DNA from: Polaribacter sp. MED152
GTDB taxonomy: Bacteria > Bacteroidota > Bacteroidia > Flavobacteriales > Flavobacteriaceae
Direction: 5' to 3'
Length of the DNA stretch: 64,000 nucleotides
Assembly (NCBI RefSeq): GCF_000152945.2
Contig: NC_020830.1
Location: 248,001 to 312,000, forward strand
Positions within the stretch are counted from its first letter, which is position 1. The number at the start of each line of letters is the position of its first letter. The position numbers were made by a program, and so were the translations under genes. Below, piece after piece: positions 44,252 to 53,657 of this stretch. Under the pieces are notes generated by a model. The model had not been told where the DNA came from. It saw only the letters and a list, made by a program, of their open reading frames with translations, and did not search any database.

Positions 44252-46678
44252 ATGAAGATATCTTACAATTGGTTACAACAATTTCTACAAATAGATTGGG
44301 ATGCAGTCAAAACAGGTGAGTTGTTAACTGATTTAGGTTTAGAAGTAGAAGGTATAGAAACCAAAGAATCTATTAAAGGTAGTTTAAAGGGTATAGTTAT
44401 CGGTAAAGTTTTAACCTGTAAACAACACCCAAATGCAGACAGATTAAAAGTTACTACAGTAGATTTAGGAGATGGAAACCCTGTACAGATAGTATGTGGA
44501 GCACCTAATGTTGCAGCAGGTCAAAAAGTACCTGTGGCTACTATTGGTACTTTATTGTATGATGATAAAGGAGAAAGTTTCAAAATTAAAAAAGGTAAGA
44601 TTAGAGGTGAAGAGAGCCATGGAATGATTTGTGCTGAAGACGAGTTAGGTTTAGGTAGCAGTCATGATGGTATAATGGTTTTAGATGAAGAAATTAAAGA
44701 AGGTACTCTAGGTGCAGATGTTTTTAACGTAGAAACAGATTATGTTTTCGAAATAGGATTAACGCCAAACAGATCTGATGCCATGAGTCATTACGGTGTT
44801 GCCAGAGATCTAAAAGCAGGTCTAATACAACAAGACACAAAACTAGAATTAATTTCACCTTCTGTTAGTGATTTTCATGTTGATGAAAGAACGTTGCGTT
44901 TTGATGTTGAAGTAGAAGATAAAGATTTAGTGCCTCGTTATTGTGGAATTACAATTACAGATGTAACTGTAAAAGATTCTCCAGAGTGGATTCAAAATAG
45001 GTTAAAAGCAATAGGTTTAACACCAAAAAACAATATTGTAGACATTACAAATTATGTGTTGCACGAACTTGGGCAACCTTTACATGCTTTTGATGCTCAG
45101 AAGATTAAAGGAAATAAGGTAATTGTAAAAACTTTAGAAGAAGGTACAAAATTTACCACATTAGATGAAGTAGAAAGAACTCTTTCTGCAGATGATATAA
45201 TGATTTGTGATGCAGAAGAAAATCCTCTTTGTATTGGTGGTGTTTTTGGTGGATTAAATTCTGGAGTTACAGAACATACAAATTCAATTTTCTTAGAATC
45301 AGCATATTTTAATCCTGTCTCTGTTAGAAAAACTGCAAAAAGACACGCATTAAATACAGACGCTTCTTTCCGTTTTGAAAGAGGTATAGATATCAATATT
45401 ACAGAATATGCTTTGAAAAGAGCAGCATTATTAATTGAAGAATATGCAGGAGGTAAATTAGCCTCAGATATTTCAGATTTTTATCCTGTAAAATTAGAAG
45501 ACTTTCAAGTTTTCTTGTCTTATGACAATGCATATCGTTTGATAGGTCAAGAAATTCCAAAAGAAACTATCAAGAATATTTTAGCTTCTTTAGAAATTAA
45601 AATTAATAGTGAAACTGAAGGAGGTTTAGGGCTAACCATACCATCTTATAGAACGGATGTACAAAGAGAAGCAGATATTATAGAAGAAATTTTAAGAGTG
45701 TATGGCTATAATAATATTGAGTTTTCTCATAAATTAAATACTTCTATTTCTTTTGATTCTAATAAAGAAACCAAAATAGAAAATGTAGTTGCAGAACAAT
45801 TAAGTGCTTTAGGTTTTAATGAAACTATGGCAAATTCGCTTACTAAAGCAGATTATACAAAACTATCAGATAATATAAATGAGGAGGCTAATGTTGCAAT
45901 GTTAAATCCTTTAAGTAATGATTTAGGAGTTTTGCGTCAGTCATTATTATTTAGTGGTTTAGAGTCAGTTTCTTATAATTTAAATCGAAAAAATAACGCT
46001 CTAAAGTTTTATGAGTTTGGTAAAACATATCATAAATATTCAGAGAAGTATCAAGAAAACAAACATCTTACGCTTTTTGTTACGGGTAACAGAACTAAAG
46101 ATTCTTGGAATGCGAATGTTGCACAATCAGATTTCTTTTATTTAAAAGGTGTGTTAACTTCTGTATTTGAAAGATTAGGTATTGCTAAACTGAAAAGTAC
46201 ACCAACTAAAAATGATGTGTTTTCAGAAGGTTTATCTTTTAGTTTAGGTAAAATTAAGTTAGCTGATTTTGGTGTAATCAAAAGAAGTATTTTAAAAGAA
46301 TTTGGTATTAAGCAAGAGGTTTTATTCGCAGATTTAAACTGGGAAAACATCTTACAATTGGCAAGTAAAAAGTCAATCAAGGTTTCTGAACTTTCTAAAT
46401 TTCCTTCTGTAAAAAGAGATTTAGCTTTATTGTTAAATAATAAAACCGAGTTTAAAGAAGTATACAATTTGGCTTTTCAATCAGAAAGAAAATTGTTGAA
46501 AGAAGTTGATTTATTTGATGTTTATGAAGGTGATAAATTACCTGAAGGTAAAAAATCATATGCTGTTAGTTTTGTATTGCAAGACGAAAACAAAACTTTA
46601 GAAGACAAACAGATAGATAAAATAATGCAAAAATTGCAAGCAAGCTTCGAAAAGAATTTAGAAGCTGTATTAAGATAA
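44252..46678 (+). CDS. pheT: Phenylalanyl-tRNA synthetase beta subunit
   Basis: The 808-residue beta subunit: N-terminal tRNA-binding OB domain (about 40-155; GKVLTCKQHPNADRLKV), B3/B4 editing region (FEIGLTPNRSDAMSHYGVARD), B5 domain and a C-terminal ferredoxin-fold anticodon-binding domain (KFPSVKRDLALLL). pheS is not in the neighbourhood, so the two subunits are unlinked here. A terminator follows 5 bases after the stop. Confidence 0.97.
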   Translation: MKISYNWLQQFLQIDWDAVKTGELLTDLGLEVEGIETKESIKGSLKGIVIGKVLTCKQHPNADRLKVTTVDLGDGNPVQIVCGAPNVAAGQKVPVATIGTLLYDDKGESFKIKKGKIRGEESHGMICAEDELGLGSSHDGIMVLDEEIKEGTLGADVFNVETDYVFEIGLTPNRSDAMSHYGVARDLKAGLIQQDTKLELISPSVSDFHVDERTLRFDVEVEDKDLVPRYCGITITDVTVKDSPEWIQNRLKAIGLTPKNNIVDITNYVLHELGQPLHAFDAQKIKGNKVIVKTLEEGTKFTTLDEVERTLSADDIMICDAEENPLCIGGVFGGLNSGVTEHTNSIFLESAYFNPVSVRKTAKRHALNTDASFRFERGIDINITEYALKRAALLIEEYAGGKLASDISDFYPVKLEDFQVFLSYDNAYRLIGQEIPKETIKNILASLEIKINSETEGGLGLTIPSYRTDVQREADIIEEILRVYGYNNIEFSHKLNTSISFDSNKETKIENVVAEQLSALGFNETMANSLTKADYTKLSDNINEEANVAMLNPLSNDLGVLRQSLLFSGLESVSYNLNRKNNALKFYEFGKTYHKYSEKYQENKHLTLFVTGNRTKDSWNANVAQSDFFYLKGVLTSVFERLGIAKLKSTPTKNDVFSEGLSFSLGKIKLADFGVIKRSILKEFGIKQEVLFADLNWENILQLASKKSIKVSELSKFPSVKRDLALLLNNKTEFKEVYNLAFQSERKLLKEVDLFDVYEGDKLPEGKKSYAVSFVLQDENKTLEDKQIDKIMQKLQASFEKNLEAVLR

Positions 46679-46683
46679 TTTCT

Positions 46684-46710
46684 AAGCTCCATTTATGGAG
46701 CTTTTTTTAT
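46684..46710 (+). terminator. Terminator of pheT
   Basis: AAGCTCCA (46684-46691) pairs with TGGAGCTT (46696-46703) with a 4-base loop and a T-run behind it. The run overlaps the -7 box of the next gene. Confidence 0.87.
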
Positions 46711-46715
46711 ATTTG
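46708..46715 (+). promoter_or_regulatory. -7 box of pyrD
   Basis: TATATTTG matches TAnnTTTG exactly and ends 6 bases before the pyrD ATG, so a start point near the A of ATG is implied: a leaderless transcript. The box shares bases with the pheT terminator T-run. Confidence 0.5.
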
Positions 46716-46721
46716 TAAACT

Positions 46722-47756
46722 ATGTATAAAGCAATCATAAGACCTATATTTTTTCTATTTGATCCGGAAAAAATTCATTATTTCACTTTTTCTTTAATTC
46801 GCACGCTTTCTAGAATTCCTGGATTTCCAGCTATTTTTAGAGGCATGTATCAAGTAAATGATAAGAAATTAGAAAGAAATTTATTTGGCTTAACTTTTAA
46901 AAACCCTGTGGGTTTAGCTGCTGGTTTTGATAAAAATGCGGTGCTATATAATGAATTAGCCAATTTTGGTTTTGGTTTTATAGAAATAGGTACTGTAACT
47001 CCAAAGGGTCAAGAAGGTAATCCTAAGAAAAGATTATTTCGTTTAAAAGATGACCAAGGAATAATTAATAGAATGGGTTTTAACAATGAAGGATTACAAG
47101 CAGCAATTCAAAAACTAAAAGGAAATGCAGGTAGATTAATTATTGGTGGAAATATTGGTAAAAACACACAGACCTTACCTGAAAATTATACAGCAGACTA
47201 TATTGAATGTTTTAATGGCTTGCATCCTCATGTAGATTATTTTGTGCTGAATGTTAGTTGTCCTAATGTTGGTAGCCATGCAAAATTAAATGATAAAGAT
47301 TATTTGATTGAATTAATAACTGCTTGTCAAAAACTGAATAATACTAAAGAAGTACAAAAACCTATTTTATTAAAAATTGCTCCAGATTTAAATGACATAC
47401 AGTTAGATGAAATTATAGCCTTAGTTGCTGAAACTAAAATTGATGGCGTAATTGCTTCTAACACATCTACAACCAGAGCTAATTTAAAGGCATCTGAAGA
47501 ACGTTTAAAAGAGATTGGTAATGGAGGTGTAAGTGGACAGCCAATTAAGAATCAGAGTACAAAAGTAATTCGTTATCTGGCAGAAAACTCTAATAAATCA
47601 TTTCCAATAATAGGAGTAGGAGGTATACATTCTGCAGAAGATGCTTTAGAAAAAATTGAAGCTGGTGCAGATCTTGTGCAAATTTATACAGGATTTATTT
47701 ACGAAGGTCCAAGCTTAATCAAAAAAATAAATAAGGCTATTTTAAAGACGGCTTAA
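46722..47756 (+). CDS. pyrD: Quinone-dependent dihydroorotate dehydrogenase (class 2)
   Basis: Oxidises dihydroorotate to orotate at the inner membrane, passing electrons to quinone. The 344 residues have an N-terminal membrane-associated helix ([19 protein letters not shown]), [10 protein letters not shown], the VLNVSCPNV motif with active-site Ser-type residue, and FMN phosphate-binding GVGGI and [11 protein letters not shown]. It is the class 2 type by length and N-terminus. Confidence 0.96.
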   Translation: MYKAIIRPIFFLFDPEKIHYFTFSLIRTLSRIPGFPAIFRGMYQVNDKKLERNLFGLTFKNPVGLAAGFDKNAVLYNELANFGFGFIEIGTVTPKGQEGNPKKRLFRLKDDQGIINRMGFNNEGLQAAIQKLKGNAGRLIIGGNIGKNTQTLPENYTADYIECFNGLHPHVDYFVLNVSCPNVGSHAKLNDKDYLIELITACQKLNNTKEVQKPILLKIAPDLNDIQLDEIIALVAETKIDGVIASNTSTTRANLKASEERLKEIGNGGVSGQPIKNQSTKVIRYLAENSNKSFPIIGVGGIHSAEDALEKIEAGADLVQIYTGFIYEGPSLIKKINKAILKTA

Positions 47757-47767
47757 ACTCTTTTCTA

Positions 47768-48382
47768 GTGATTGAAACATTACTGTCTTTTGCTTTGGCA
47801 ACATCAATCTTGGCAATTTCTCCTGGACCAGATAATATTTTTGTGCTTACTCAAAGTATTGTAAATGGTAAAAAATACGGTTTGGCTACTGTATTTGGCT
47901 TAATTACTGGTTGTTTGGTGCATACTACTTTACTCGCATTTGGAGTTTCTTTAATTATTAAAGAATCAGAAACTCTTTTTTTTATTATCAAGTTATTTGG
48001 TGCTTTCTATTTACTGTATTTGGCTTATAAAGTTTTTAAATCTGATGCAACTATTTTATTAAGTGATAAAAATGTGGCTCAAAAAACGACCAAGCAATTA
48101 TTTAAACAAGGATTTATAATGAATGTTTTAAATCCTAAAGTATCAATTTTCTTTTTGGCATTTTTTCCTGGCTTTTTGTTTTCAGATGATCTTTCATCTG
48201 TAGTTCAATTTTATATTTTAGGTTTTATTTTTATGTTCGTTTCTCTAATTATTTTTTCTTCAATAGCTATTCTTGCAGGAGTAATTTCTAACAAAATAAA
48301 AGAAAATTCGAAAATAGGAGTGTACTTAAAATGGTTGCAAATAGTTGTTTTTGTTAGTATTTCTATATTTATATTGATATAA
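47768..48382 (+). CDS. LysE-family translocator
   Basis: A 204-residue inner-membrane exporter with about six helices. It has the family start ISPGPDNIFVLTQSIVNGKKYG and the mid-protein LNPKVSIFFLAFFPGF. Relatives export amino acids such as threonine or homoserine lactone analogues. The start is GTG 47768, 11 bases after pyrD; no upstream ATG is available without entering pyrD. Confidence 0.9.
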   Translation: MIETLLSFALATSILAISPGPDNIFVLTQSIVNGKKYGLATVFGLITGCLVHTTLLAFGVSLIIKESETLFFIIKLFGAFYLLYLAYKVFKSDATILLSDKNVAQKTTKQLFKQGFIMNVLNPKVSIFFLAFFPGFLFSDDLSSVVQFYILGFIFMFVSLIIFSSIAILAGVISNKIKENSKIGVYLKWLQIVVFVSISIFILI

Positions 48383-48412
48383 AAAAAAGCCTCACATATG
48401 TGAAGCTTTATT
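48381..48412. terminator. Bidirectional terminator between LysE and OmpH genes
   Basis: TCACATATGTGA forms the inner stem with AGC and GCT pairs outside (one C-A mismatch), flanked by an A-run and a T-rich run. Confidence 0.78.
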
Positions 48413-48430
48413 TTATTCAAGTGGTAATTT

Positions 48431-48949
48431 TTATTCTTTTACTTCAGGCTCTTTAATACCTAATTTTGCCATCACCTTTTTAGTAATGTCATAATTGTCA
48501 TCTATATAAGCATATTGATTACCAGCTATGGTAAGTATTAAAGTAAAACCTTCTGCTTTTGCAATTTCATCAATGGCAGTGTTTAATTTTTTATATAATG
48601 GTCTCATTAACTCATCTTGTTTCAACTGCATTAACTTATTTCCATTTTCTTGATATTTCTTAATATCTTGTTCTAAGGCTGTTAGTTCTTGAATTAAGGT
48701 TTTCTTCATTAATTCACCCATTTCCTTCTCTTTTTCTCTAAAGTCTGCAACTCTTGTTTGATAGTCTTTCATTTTAATAGAAAATAAAGAATCTAATCTT
48801 GAACCATAAGATTGAGACCTTTCTATTACCACTTTTGCTTCTGGCATAAGGTTAATAATATAATCGCTATCAATTGTTCCTGTTTTAGATTGTGCAACAG
48901 AAATAGTACTAATTAAAGAAATAAATAAAAAGGTAATTTTGAATTTCAT
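48431..48949 (-). CDS. OmpH/Skp-family periplasmic chaperone
   Basis: A 172-residue protein with signal peptide (about 1-19, ending SVAQS). The long central segment (about 50-115) is a charged coiled coil (MKDYQTRVADFREKEKEM), the hallmark of Skp, which holds unfolded outer-membrane proteins between SecYEG and the BAM complex. It stands alone between terminator and DUF2254. Confidence 0.9.
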   Translation of the reverse strand: MKFKITFLFISLISTISVAQSKTGTIDSDYIINLMPEAKVVIERSQSYGSRLDSLFSIKMKDYQTRVADFREKEKEMGELMKKTLIQELTALEQDIKKYQENGNKLMQLKQDELMRPLYKKLNTAIDEIAKAEGFTLILTIAGNQYAYIDDNYDITKKVMAKLGIKEPEVKE

Positions 48950-48968
48950 ATTGGTGATTTTAGTGAGG

Positions 48969-48976
48969 CAAAGATA
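48969..48976 (-). promoter_or_regulatory. -7 box of the OmpH/Skp gene
   Basis: The minus strand reads TATCTTTG, an exact TAnnTTTG match, 20 bases before the ATG; no -33 found. Confidence 0.5.
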
Positions 48977-49034
48977 TAAAAGAGAATGACTTACGAAAAT
49001 GTGAATCCTTTAAAAAAAGTTAAAGTTTATTTGT

Positions 49035-50297
49035 TTAAAATTTTAGTAATTTATTGTAATCATATTCATTTTCAATTGATGATTTAGCGTCTTTTAAAAG
49101 ATTTTCTATTTCAATATCTACAATCTCTTTTTTCTGATCATCATTAGTATAATTTTTTAAATCTTTTAGAAAGCTTAAAATTTTAGTTACAATAATTACA
49201 TCGTGTTTGGTATACGTTCTTAAAGAAGCCATAACTCTATAAAGCAGTTCCTCAAAAGAAACGATATCTAATAAAACTACACAATTGTCTTCTTCAAAAA
49301 TAAAATCGTTTTCTTGTTTTTGAATTCTTAATTTAAAAAGCTCATGTAAGTAGTCTATTGCATTCATTGCAGTTCCTGGATCATTAATTCCTGGAGACAT
49401 GGCTTTTAAAGCAATTTCTTTTAGGTGTTTAAAGGCTATTAAATAGTTGTCTTCTATAAATTCATCATTAGAAAAATCGAAAGCTTTGTAAATTTTATCA
49501 ATAGTATCTTCACTTAATTCTTTCTCAGTTTTGAATAGAATTTCACCTTTGTAACAAATGGCGCCTTTTTTTGAAATTACATGTAATTTACAGTCTTCTT
49601 CTAGCGCTACTTTTTTTAATAGTTGAATTGACACATCTTGAAAGTAGGCTGTGGTTTTGGTTTCGAAGGAATTCCAATTTTCTGAATCTGCAAATTCAAA
49701 CGTTCTATTTTCTTCTAACTTTAATAATTTCTGTAATTTTTTCTTGGCAGTAGTACCAATTCTATTCATGATAAACTCAATTTGAATTTCTTGAGAAATA
49801 GAATGAATAAAGTAAATAAATGCGCCTAAAGAAAAGACCATTAAAACGATGCTCCATAAAACCGAAAAACCTGGTACTTGATATTTGCTTCCTGTTGGCT
49901 CTATAAAAACAAGAATAAAAATGCAGTACAAAATTGTAGCTATGTAAATACCTAATATAATTTGATGTTTTCTATTTGATATTAAACCAGGTAAAAGTCT
50001 AGGAGAAAAATTGCTAGATGCTTGATTTAATAAAATCATTACCATGGAAAAACTAAAAACCATAATCGATATTAGACCACCAATAAATGAGGTTAAAATA
50101 ACTCTGGCAGTTTCTGTATCATTAATTACCAATTCTGGTAAAAACGCTATTAAATATTTAGAAATACCCCTATTTTCTGCATACATCATGAGATAAGCAA
50201 ACAGAGCACCAGCAATAGAAATAATGGTAGGAAAGAAGGCTATTTTATCTTTTAGATGATAAATCCTTCTAAAAATCTGTATAAACTTATCTTTCAT
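49035..50297 (-). CDS. DUF2254 membrane protein
   Basis: A 420-residue protein with four membrane helices in the first half (about 22-42, 60-90, 105-130, 140-165) and a soluble C-terminal half. The motif KAMSPGINDPGTAMNAIDYL is characteristic of DUF2254. No function is established. Its start overlaps the end of miaA by 11 bases. Confidence 0.87.
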   Translation of the reverse strand: MKDKFIQIFRRIYHLKDKIAFFPTIISIAGALFAYLMMYAENRGISKYLIAFLPELVINDTETARVILTSFIGGLISIMVFSFSMVMILLNQASSNFSPRLLPGLISNRKHQIILGIYIATILYCIFILVFIEPTGSKYQVPGFSVLWSIVLMVFSLGAFIYFIHSISQEIQIEFIMNRIGTTAKKKLQKLLKLEENRTFEFADSENWNSFETKTTAYFQDVSIQLLKKVALEEDCKLHVISKKGAICYKGEILFKTEKELSEDTIDKIYKAFDFSNDEFIEDNYLIAFKHLKEIALKAMSPGINDPGTAMNAIDYLHELFKLRIQKQENDFIFEEDNCVVLLDIVSFEELLYRVMASLRTYTKHDVIIVTKILSFLKDLKNYTNDDQKKEIVDIEIENLLKDAKSSIENEYDYNKLLKF

Positions 50298-51213
50298 TTT
50301 TTATTTCTTCTTCAATAGTTGCTATTATTTTACTGCTACTCTCATTAAAATCAAACCAAATGGTATTTGGATCTTTTTTAAACCAAGTTAATTGTCTTTT
50401 GGCAAATCTTCTTGTATTTTTTTTAATTTCAGAAATAGCAAAATCCTTTGTAAATGTGCCATCAAAATAATTAAATAATTCTCTATAACCCACAGTTTGT
50501 AGTGCATTTAGGTCTTTATGCTCATACAATCTTTTGGCTTCATCAATTAAACCATTATTGATCATAATGTCTACTCGTTGATTAATTCGATCGTAAATCA
50601 AAGCTCTATCTGCAGTTAACCCAATTTTAATACTTTTAAAATTACGTTTTGCTTTTGGTTTGTTTTTAAACGAAGAATAGGTTTTGTTGGTACCAATACA
50701 AATTTCTAAAGCCCTCATTACTCTATGAGGATTTTCTAATTCGATGTTATTATAGGTCTCTATATCTAATTCCTTTAGCTTTTGCTGTAATGAGGAAATT
50801 CCATTTTCTTCTAATTCTTTGGTGAGGTCTACTCTAATTGTAGGGGCTACTTCTGGAAAATAATCCAAACCTTTTAAAACGGCATCAACATACAAACCAC
50901 TTCCACCAACCATTATTTGGGTATTGTTTTCTTTAAATAAGTTGTTCAGTTTTTGCAAAGCATCTCGTTCAAATTCACCAACGTTATAAGGTTCAAAAAT
51001 ACTTCTATCTTGTATAAAATGATGTTTGGCTGCAGCAAGTTCTTTTTGATCTGGTACAGCTGTTCCAATTTCCATTTCTTTAAAAAACTGTCTTGAGTCA
51101 CAAGATAAAATATCACTCTTAAAATGATTGGCTAATTTTATGCTTAGTGCAGTTTTACCAATAGCTGTTGGTCCAACTATGGTAATTAAAGTATTGTTTG
51201 CTTTTTTTATCAT
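50287..51213 (-). CDS. miaA: tRNA dimethylallyltransferase
   Basis: Adds a dimethylallyl group to A37 of UNN-decoding tRNAs. The P-loop GPTAIGKTA is near residues 14-22, followed by SCDSRQFFKEMEIGTA and the DPNTIWFD C-terminal region; RRFAKRQLTWFKK is the conserved tRNA-contact helix. The 308-residue length is normal. It overlaps the potassium-channel gene by 4 bases. Confidence 0.95.
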   Translation of the reverse strand: MIKKANNTLITIVGPTAIGKTALSIKLANHFKSDILSCDSRQFFKEMEIGTAVPDQKELAAAKHHFIQDRSIFEPYNVGEFERDALQKLNNLFKENNTQIMVGGSGLYVDAVLKGLDYFPEVAPTIRVDLTKELEENGISSLQQKLKELDIETYNNIELENPHRVMRALEICIGTNKTYSSFKNKPKAKRNFKSIKIGLTADRALIYDRINQRVDIMINNGLIDEAKRLYEHKDLNALQTVGYRELFNYFDGTFTKDFAISEIKKNTRRFAKRQLTWFKKDPNTIWFDFNESSSKIIATIEEEIKNER

Positions 51214-52037
51214 GGATTTAAAATGCTACCACAATTATAACAGAAAACTGCTTTTTCTCTATGCTTTTCCTTTAAACAATTTGGGCAAGATTGTGTGCTG
51301 GTATTGTGTTCTTCTGGTGTTTTGGTCATTTCAGAACTTACAATTCCTGTAGGTATTGCAATAATAGAGTATCCTAAAATCATTATAACACTAGAAATTA
51401 GTTGTCCTAAAGGCGTTTGTGGTGCTATATCTCCAAAACCAACTGTTGTAAGTGTTACTATAGCCCAGTAAATACTTTTAGGTATGTTATTGAAACCATT
51501 TTCTGCACCTTCTATCATATACATTACTGTTCCTAAAATGATACAGACAATTAAAACAAAAAATAAGAAAACCGCAATTTTTGCTTTGCTAGCTCTAAGT
51601 GCTAACAATAATTTATTACTTGCACCTATATATCTTGCCAATTTTAAGATTCTAAAAACCCTTAATAACCTAAGAGCTCTTAAAGCTACTAAACCTTGAG
51701 AACCTGCATATATTAGCGATAAGTAAATTGGTATGGTTGATAAAAAATCTATAATACCAAAAAAGCTAAAAATATATTTGGTTGGTTTATTGATTGATAT
51801 GATTCTAAAAATATATTCTAAACTAAAAAGAATGGTAATTATCCATTCACCTATTATAAGCGTATCATGATATTTAGCATCGAAGCTATCTACACTTTCT
51901 AGCATTACAAGAATAATACTTGTTAAAATGGCTATTAGTAAAATAACATCAAACAATTTACCTTCACGTGTATCAGCCTCATAAATAATTTCATGAAGTT
52001 TATGTTTCCAGTTGCTTTTTTGAGGTTTTATTTCCAA
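51210..52037 (-). CDS. Voltage-gated potassium channel with C-terminal zinc ribbon
   Basis: A 275-residue six-helix channel. The S4 voltage-sensor segment ALRALRLLRVFRILKLARY (about 118-136) carries five Arg/Lys at three-residue spacing, and the pore filter TTVGFGD is at 197-203, so the ion is potassium. After S6 a cytoplasmic tail holds CPNC (Cys251/254) and CYNC (Cys266/269), a zinc ribbon of about 25 residues at the extreme C-terminus. It is first in a unit with miaA and DUF2254. Confidence 0.9.
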   Translation of the reverse strand: MEIKPQKSNWKHKLHEIIYEADTREGKLFDVILLIAILTSIILVMLESVDSFDAKYHDTLIIGEWIITILFSLEYIFRIISINKPTKYIFSFFGIIDFLSTIPIYLSLIYAGSQGLVALRALRLLRVFRILKLARYIGASNKLLLALRASKAKIAVFLFFVLIVCIILGTVMYMIEGAENGFNNIPKSIYWAIVTLTTVGFGDIAPQTPLGQLISSVIMILGYSIIAIPTGIVSSEMTKTPEEHNTSTQSCPNCLKEKHREKAVFCYNCGSILNP

Positions 52038-52226
52038 TTGAGTTTAAAATTTCTACTACAATACTACAAATATTTAATGAGTTTATAATTTTTTTTACCT
52101 CAATTTTCTCTTTGTTTATAAGGATTTTGAAAAAAAATAAAAAAAAATGAACTTTTTTAAAACCGTACTTTAAAATTCCTCGTAAGTATTAGTGAGATTC
52201 AATTATAAATAACTAAAACTCACACA

Positions 52227-52877
52227 ATGAAAAAAACAAAAATTTTAGTAGGAGCCATTTTCGTAGCGATTATAGGTTTAATGACAGTTGCAGCAGATCA
52301 TATTGATGCACCAGCAGCTGCAGGTACAAGTGCAGACATTACAGATTTCTATGCTTTTCAAGGAGAAGACACAGATAATTTAGTGTTTGTTGCTAATGTT
52401 CAAGGATTATTAAGTCCTTCAGCAACAGGTTCAGCATCTTTTGATGAAAATGTAATGGTAGAATTCAATATTGATATTGATAATGACAATATCGAGAATT
52501 TGGTAATTCAGGCAATACCAAAAGATGGTAAGATGTATTTCTTTGGGCCTTATCCTCCTCAAACAACAGGATTAAATAGTACTATCAATGAAATGGCTAC
52601 AAAATCATCAGTAGATATTACTGCCTATGGTTCTAGTGCTGTAGTAAGTAATGAAAATGGTATGAAGTTTTTTGCAGGGCCAAGAGATGATCCTTTCTTT
52701 ATGGACTTTGCTAGATATGGAGAAATTATTGGTGGTAATGCACCAGGTTTTAACAATCCAGGAGCAGATACGTTTGCAGGTACTAATGTATTATCTATTG
52801 TAGTAGAAGTGCCAAAAAGTCAAATAGGTAGAACAGGTACAATTAATACTTGGGTAGAAGCAAAATCAAGACAATAA
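52227..52877 (+). CDS. DUF4331-type protein, N-terminal part
   Basis: A 216-residue exported protein. A signal peptide (about 1-22) is followed directly by DHIDAP (24-29), which corresponds to the HxDAP start of DUF4331 proteins; the ITDFYAFQ and VEFNIDIDNDNIENLVIQ strands also fit. It covers only the first part of the DUF4331 family (usually about 450-500 residues); the rest is encoded by the next gene. Function unknown. The 189-base space upstream is shared with the divergent potassium-channel gene and shows no clear promoter. Confidence 0.82.
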   Translation: MKKTKILVGAIFVAIIGLMTVAADHIDAPAAAGTSADITDFYAFQGEDTDNLVFVANVQGLLSPSATGSASFDENVMVEFNIDIDNDNIENLVIQAIPKDGKMYFFGPYPPQTTGLNSTINEMATKSSVDITAYGSSAVVSNENGMKFFAGPRDDPFFMDFARYGEIIGGNAPGFNNPGADTFAGTNVLSIVVEVPKSQIGRTGTINTWVEAKSRQ

Positions 52878-52903
52878 TTAACACAAACTTTAAAAATAAT
52901 ATC

Positions 52904-53455
52904 ATGAAAATAAATATTCAAAAATATATAGCAATTTTAGCACTATCACTTATCGTAATTAGTTGTGATAATGATTCAGATGACTTAACCATAGATAGCG
53001 ATTTCGCAGGAACTTTTGTTCAAAAAGATCAAATGGGTAGACCAGCAGTAAACACTGTATTTGTATCATCATCTAGTAAAGATGCATTTAATACTACAAT
53101 TCCTTCTCAGCAAGGAGCAATGTTTCAATCTATGTTTGAAGCGAACTTAACTGGTTTAAGTCCTGCTTTTTCAAACCCTGGAGACACAAATGCATTAGGT
53201 TTAACAGCATCAGCATTTACAGGTTTATTAGCAACAGATGTATTAAACGTTTCTTTAGATGGTAAAACTACCTTTTTTGACGGTACAAATGTTTTAACTG
53301 GTAGAGCTTTAGCAGATGATGTAATTACAGTAGAATTATTGTTGATTTTTGGTGGAGAAGACTTTACTGAAAACCCAACACTTTCTGATGACAATGTTGA
53401 TGCGAATGATAAAGACTTTTCAACGTCTTTTCCTTACCTAGCTTCACCTTGGTAA
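52904..53455 (+). CDS. DUF4331-type lipoprotein, C-terminal part
   Basis: A 183-residue lipoprotein (lipobox VISC, Cys21). After a short linker the sequence runs KDQMGRPAVNTVFV, then LTGRALADDVITVELLLIFGG, and ends NVDANDKDFSTSFPYLASPW, which correspond to the last part of DUF4331 proteins. The ATG at 52904 was chosen because it gives a proper lipoprotein signal. It starts 26 bases after the preceding DUF4331 gene. Confidence 0.8.
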   Translation: MKINIQKYIAILALSLIVISCDNDSDDLTIDSDFAGTFVQKDQMGRPAVNTVFVSSSSKDAFNTTIPSQQGAMFQSMFEANLTGLSPAFSNPGDTNALGLTASAFTGLLATDVLNVSLDGKTTFFDGTNVLTGRALADDVITVELLLIFGGEDFTENPTLSDDNVDANDKDFSTSFPYLASPW

Positions 53456-53483
53456 AAATATAAATAGCGAGAGCTATTACACT

Positions 53484-53513
53484 ACTGGCGTATGTTGGGG
53501 GATGTACGTCAGT
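53484..53513. other. Intergenic hairpin between the DUF4331 and TPR genes
   Basis: ACTGGCGTA (53484-53492) pairs with TACGTCAGT (53505-53513), nine pairs with one G-T, around a 12-base loop containing GGGGG. No T-run follows, so it is not a clear terminator; it may be an mRNA processing or stability element within the operon. It lies in a 202-base space with a second, AT-rich palindrome at 53551-53570. Confidence 0.5.
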
Positions 53514-53657
53514 ATTTTAAGAAATTTACAAAATACCCTAAAAACCCCTAGTTTAAAATTTATTTTAAACCAAAATCCCTTAAAATATACAGGTGTAAAA
53601 TCCCTATTATTGCACCTGTTTTTTAATAAAAATCCAAACTAAAACAAACTACAAATC

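Noticed and set aside
52038..52226. ECF-type promoter (AAC near 52160 with CGTA near 52180) upstream of the DUF4331 gene
   Set aside because: The spacing is about right but the match is too short to separate from chance, and no equal motif could be seen before the sigma gene.
53551..53570. AT-rich palindrome GTTTAAAAT/ATTTTAAAC
   Set aside because: Perfect pairing but only A/T-rich stem and a 2-base loop; likely chance in AT-rich DNA and no T-run follows, so not reported as a terminator.
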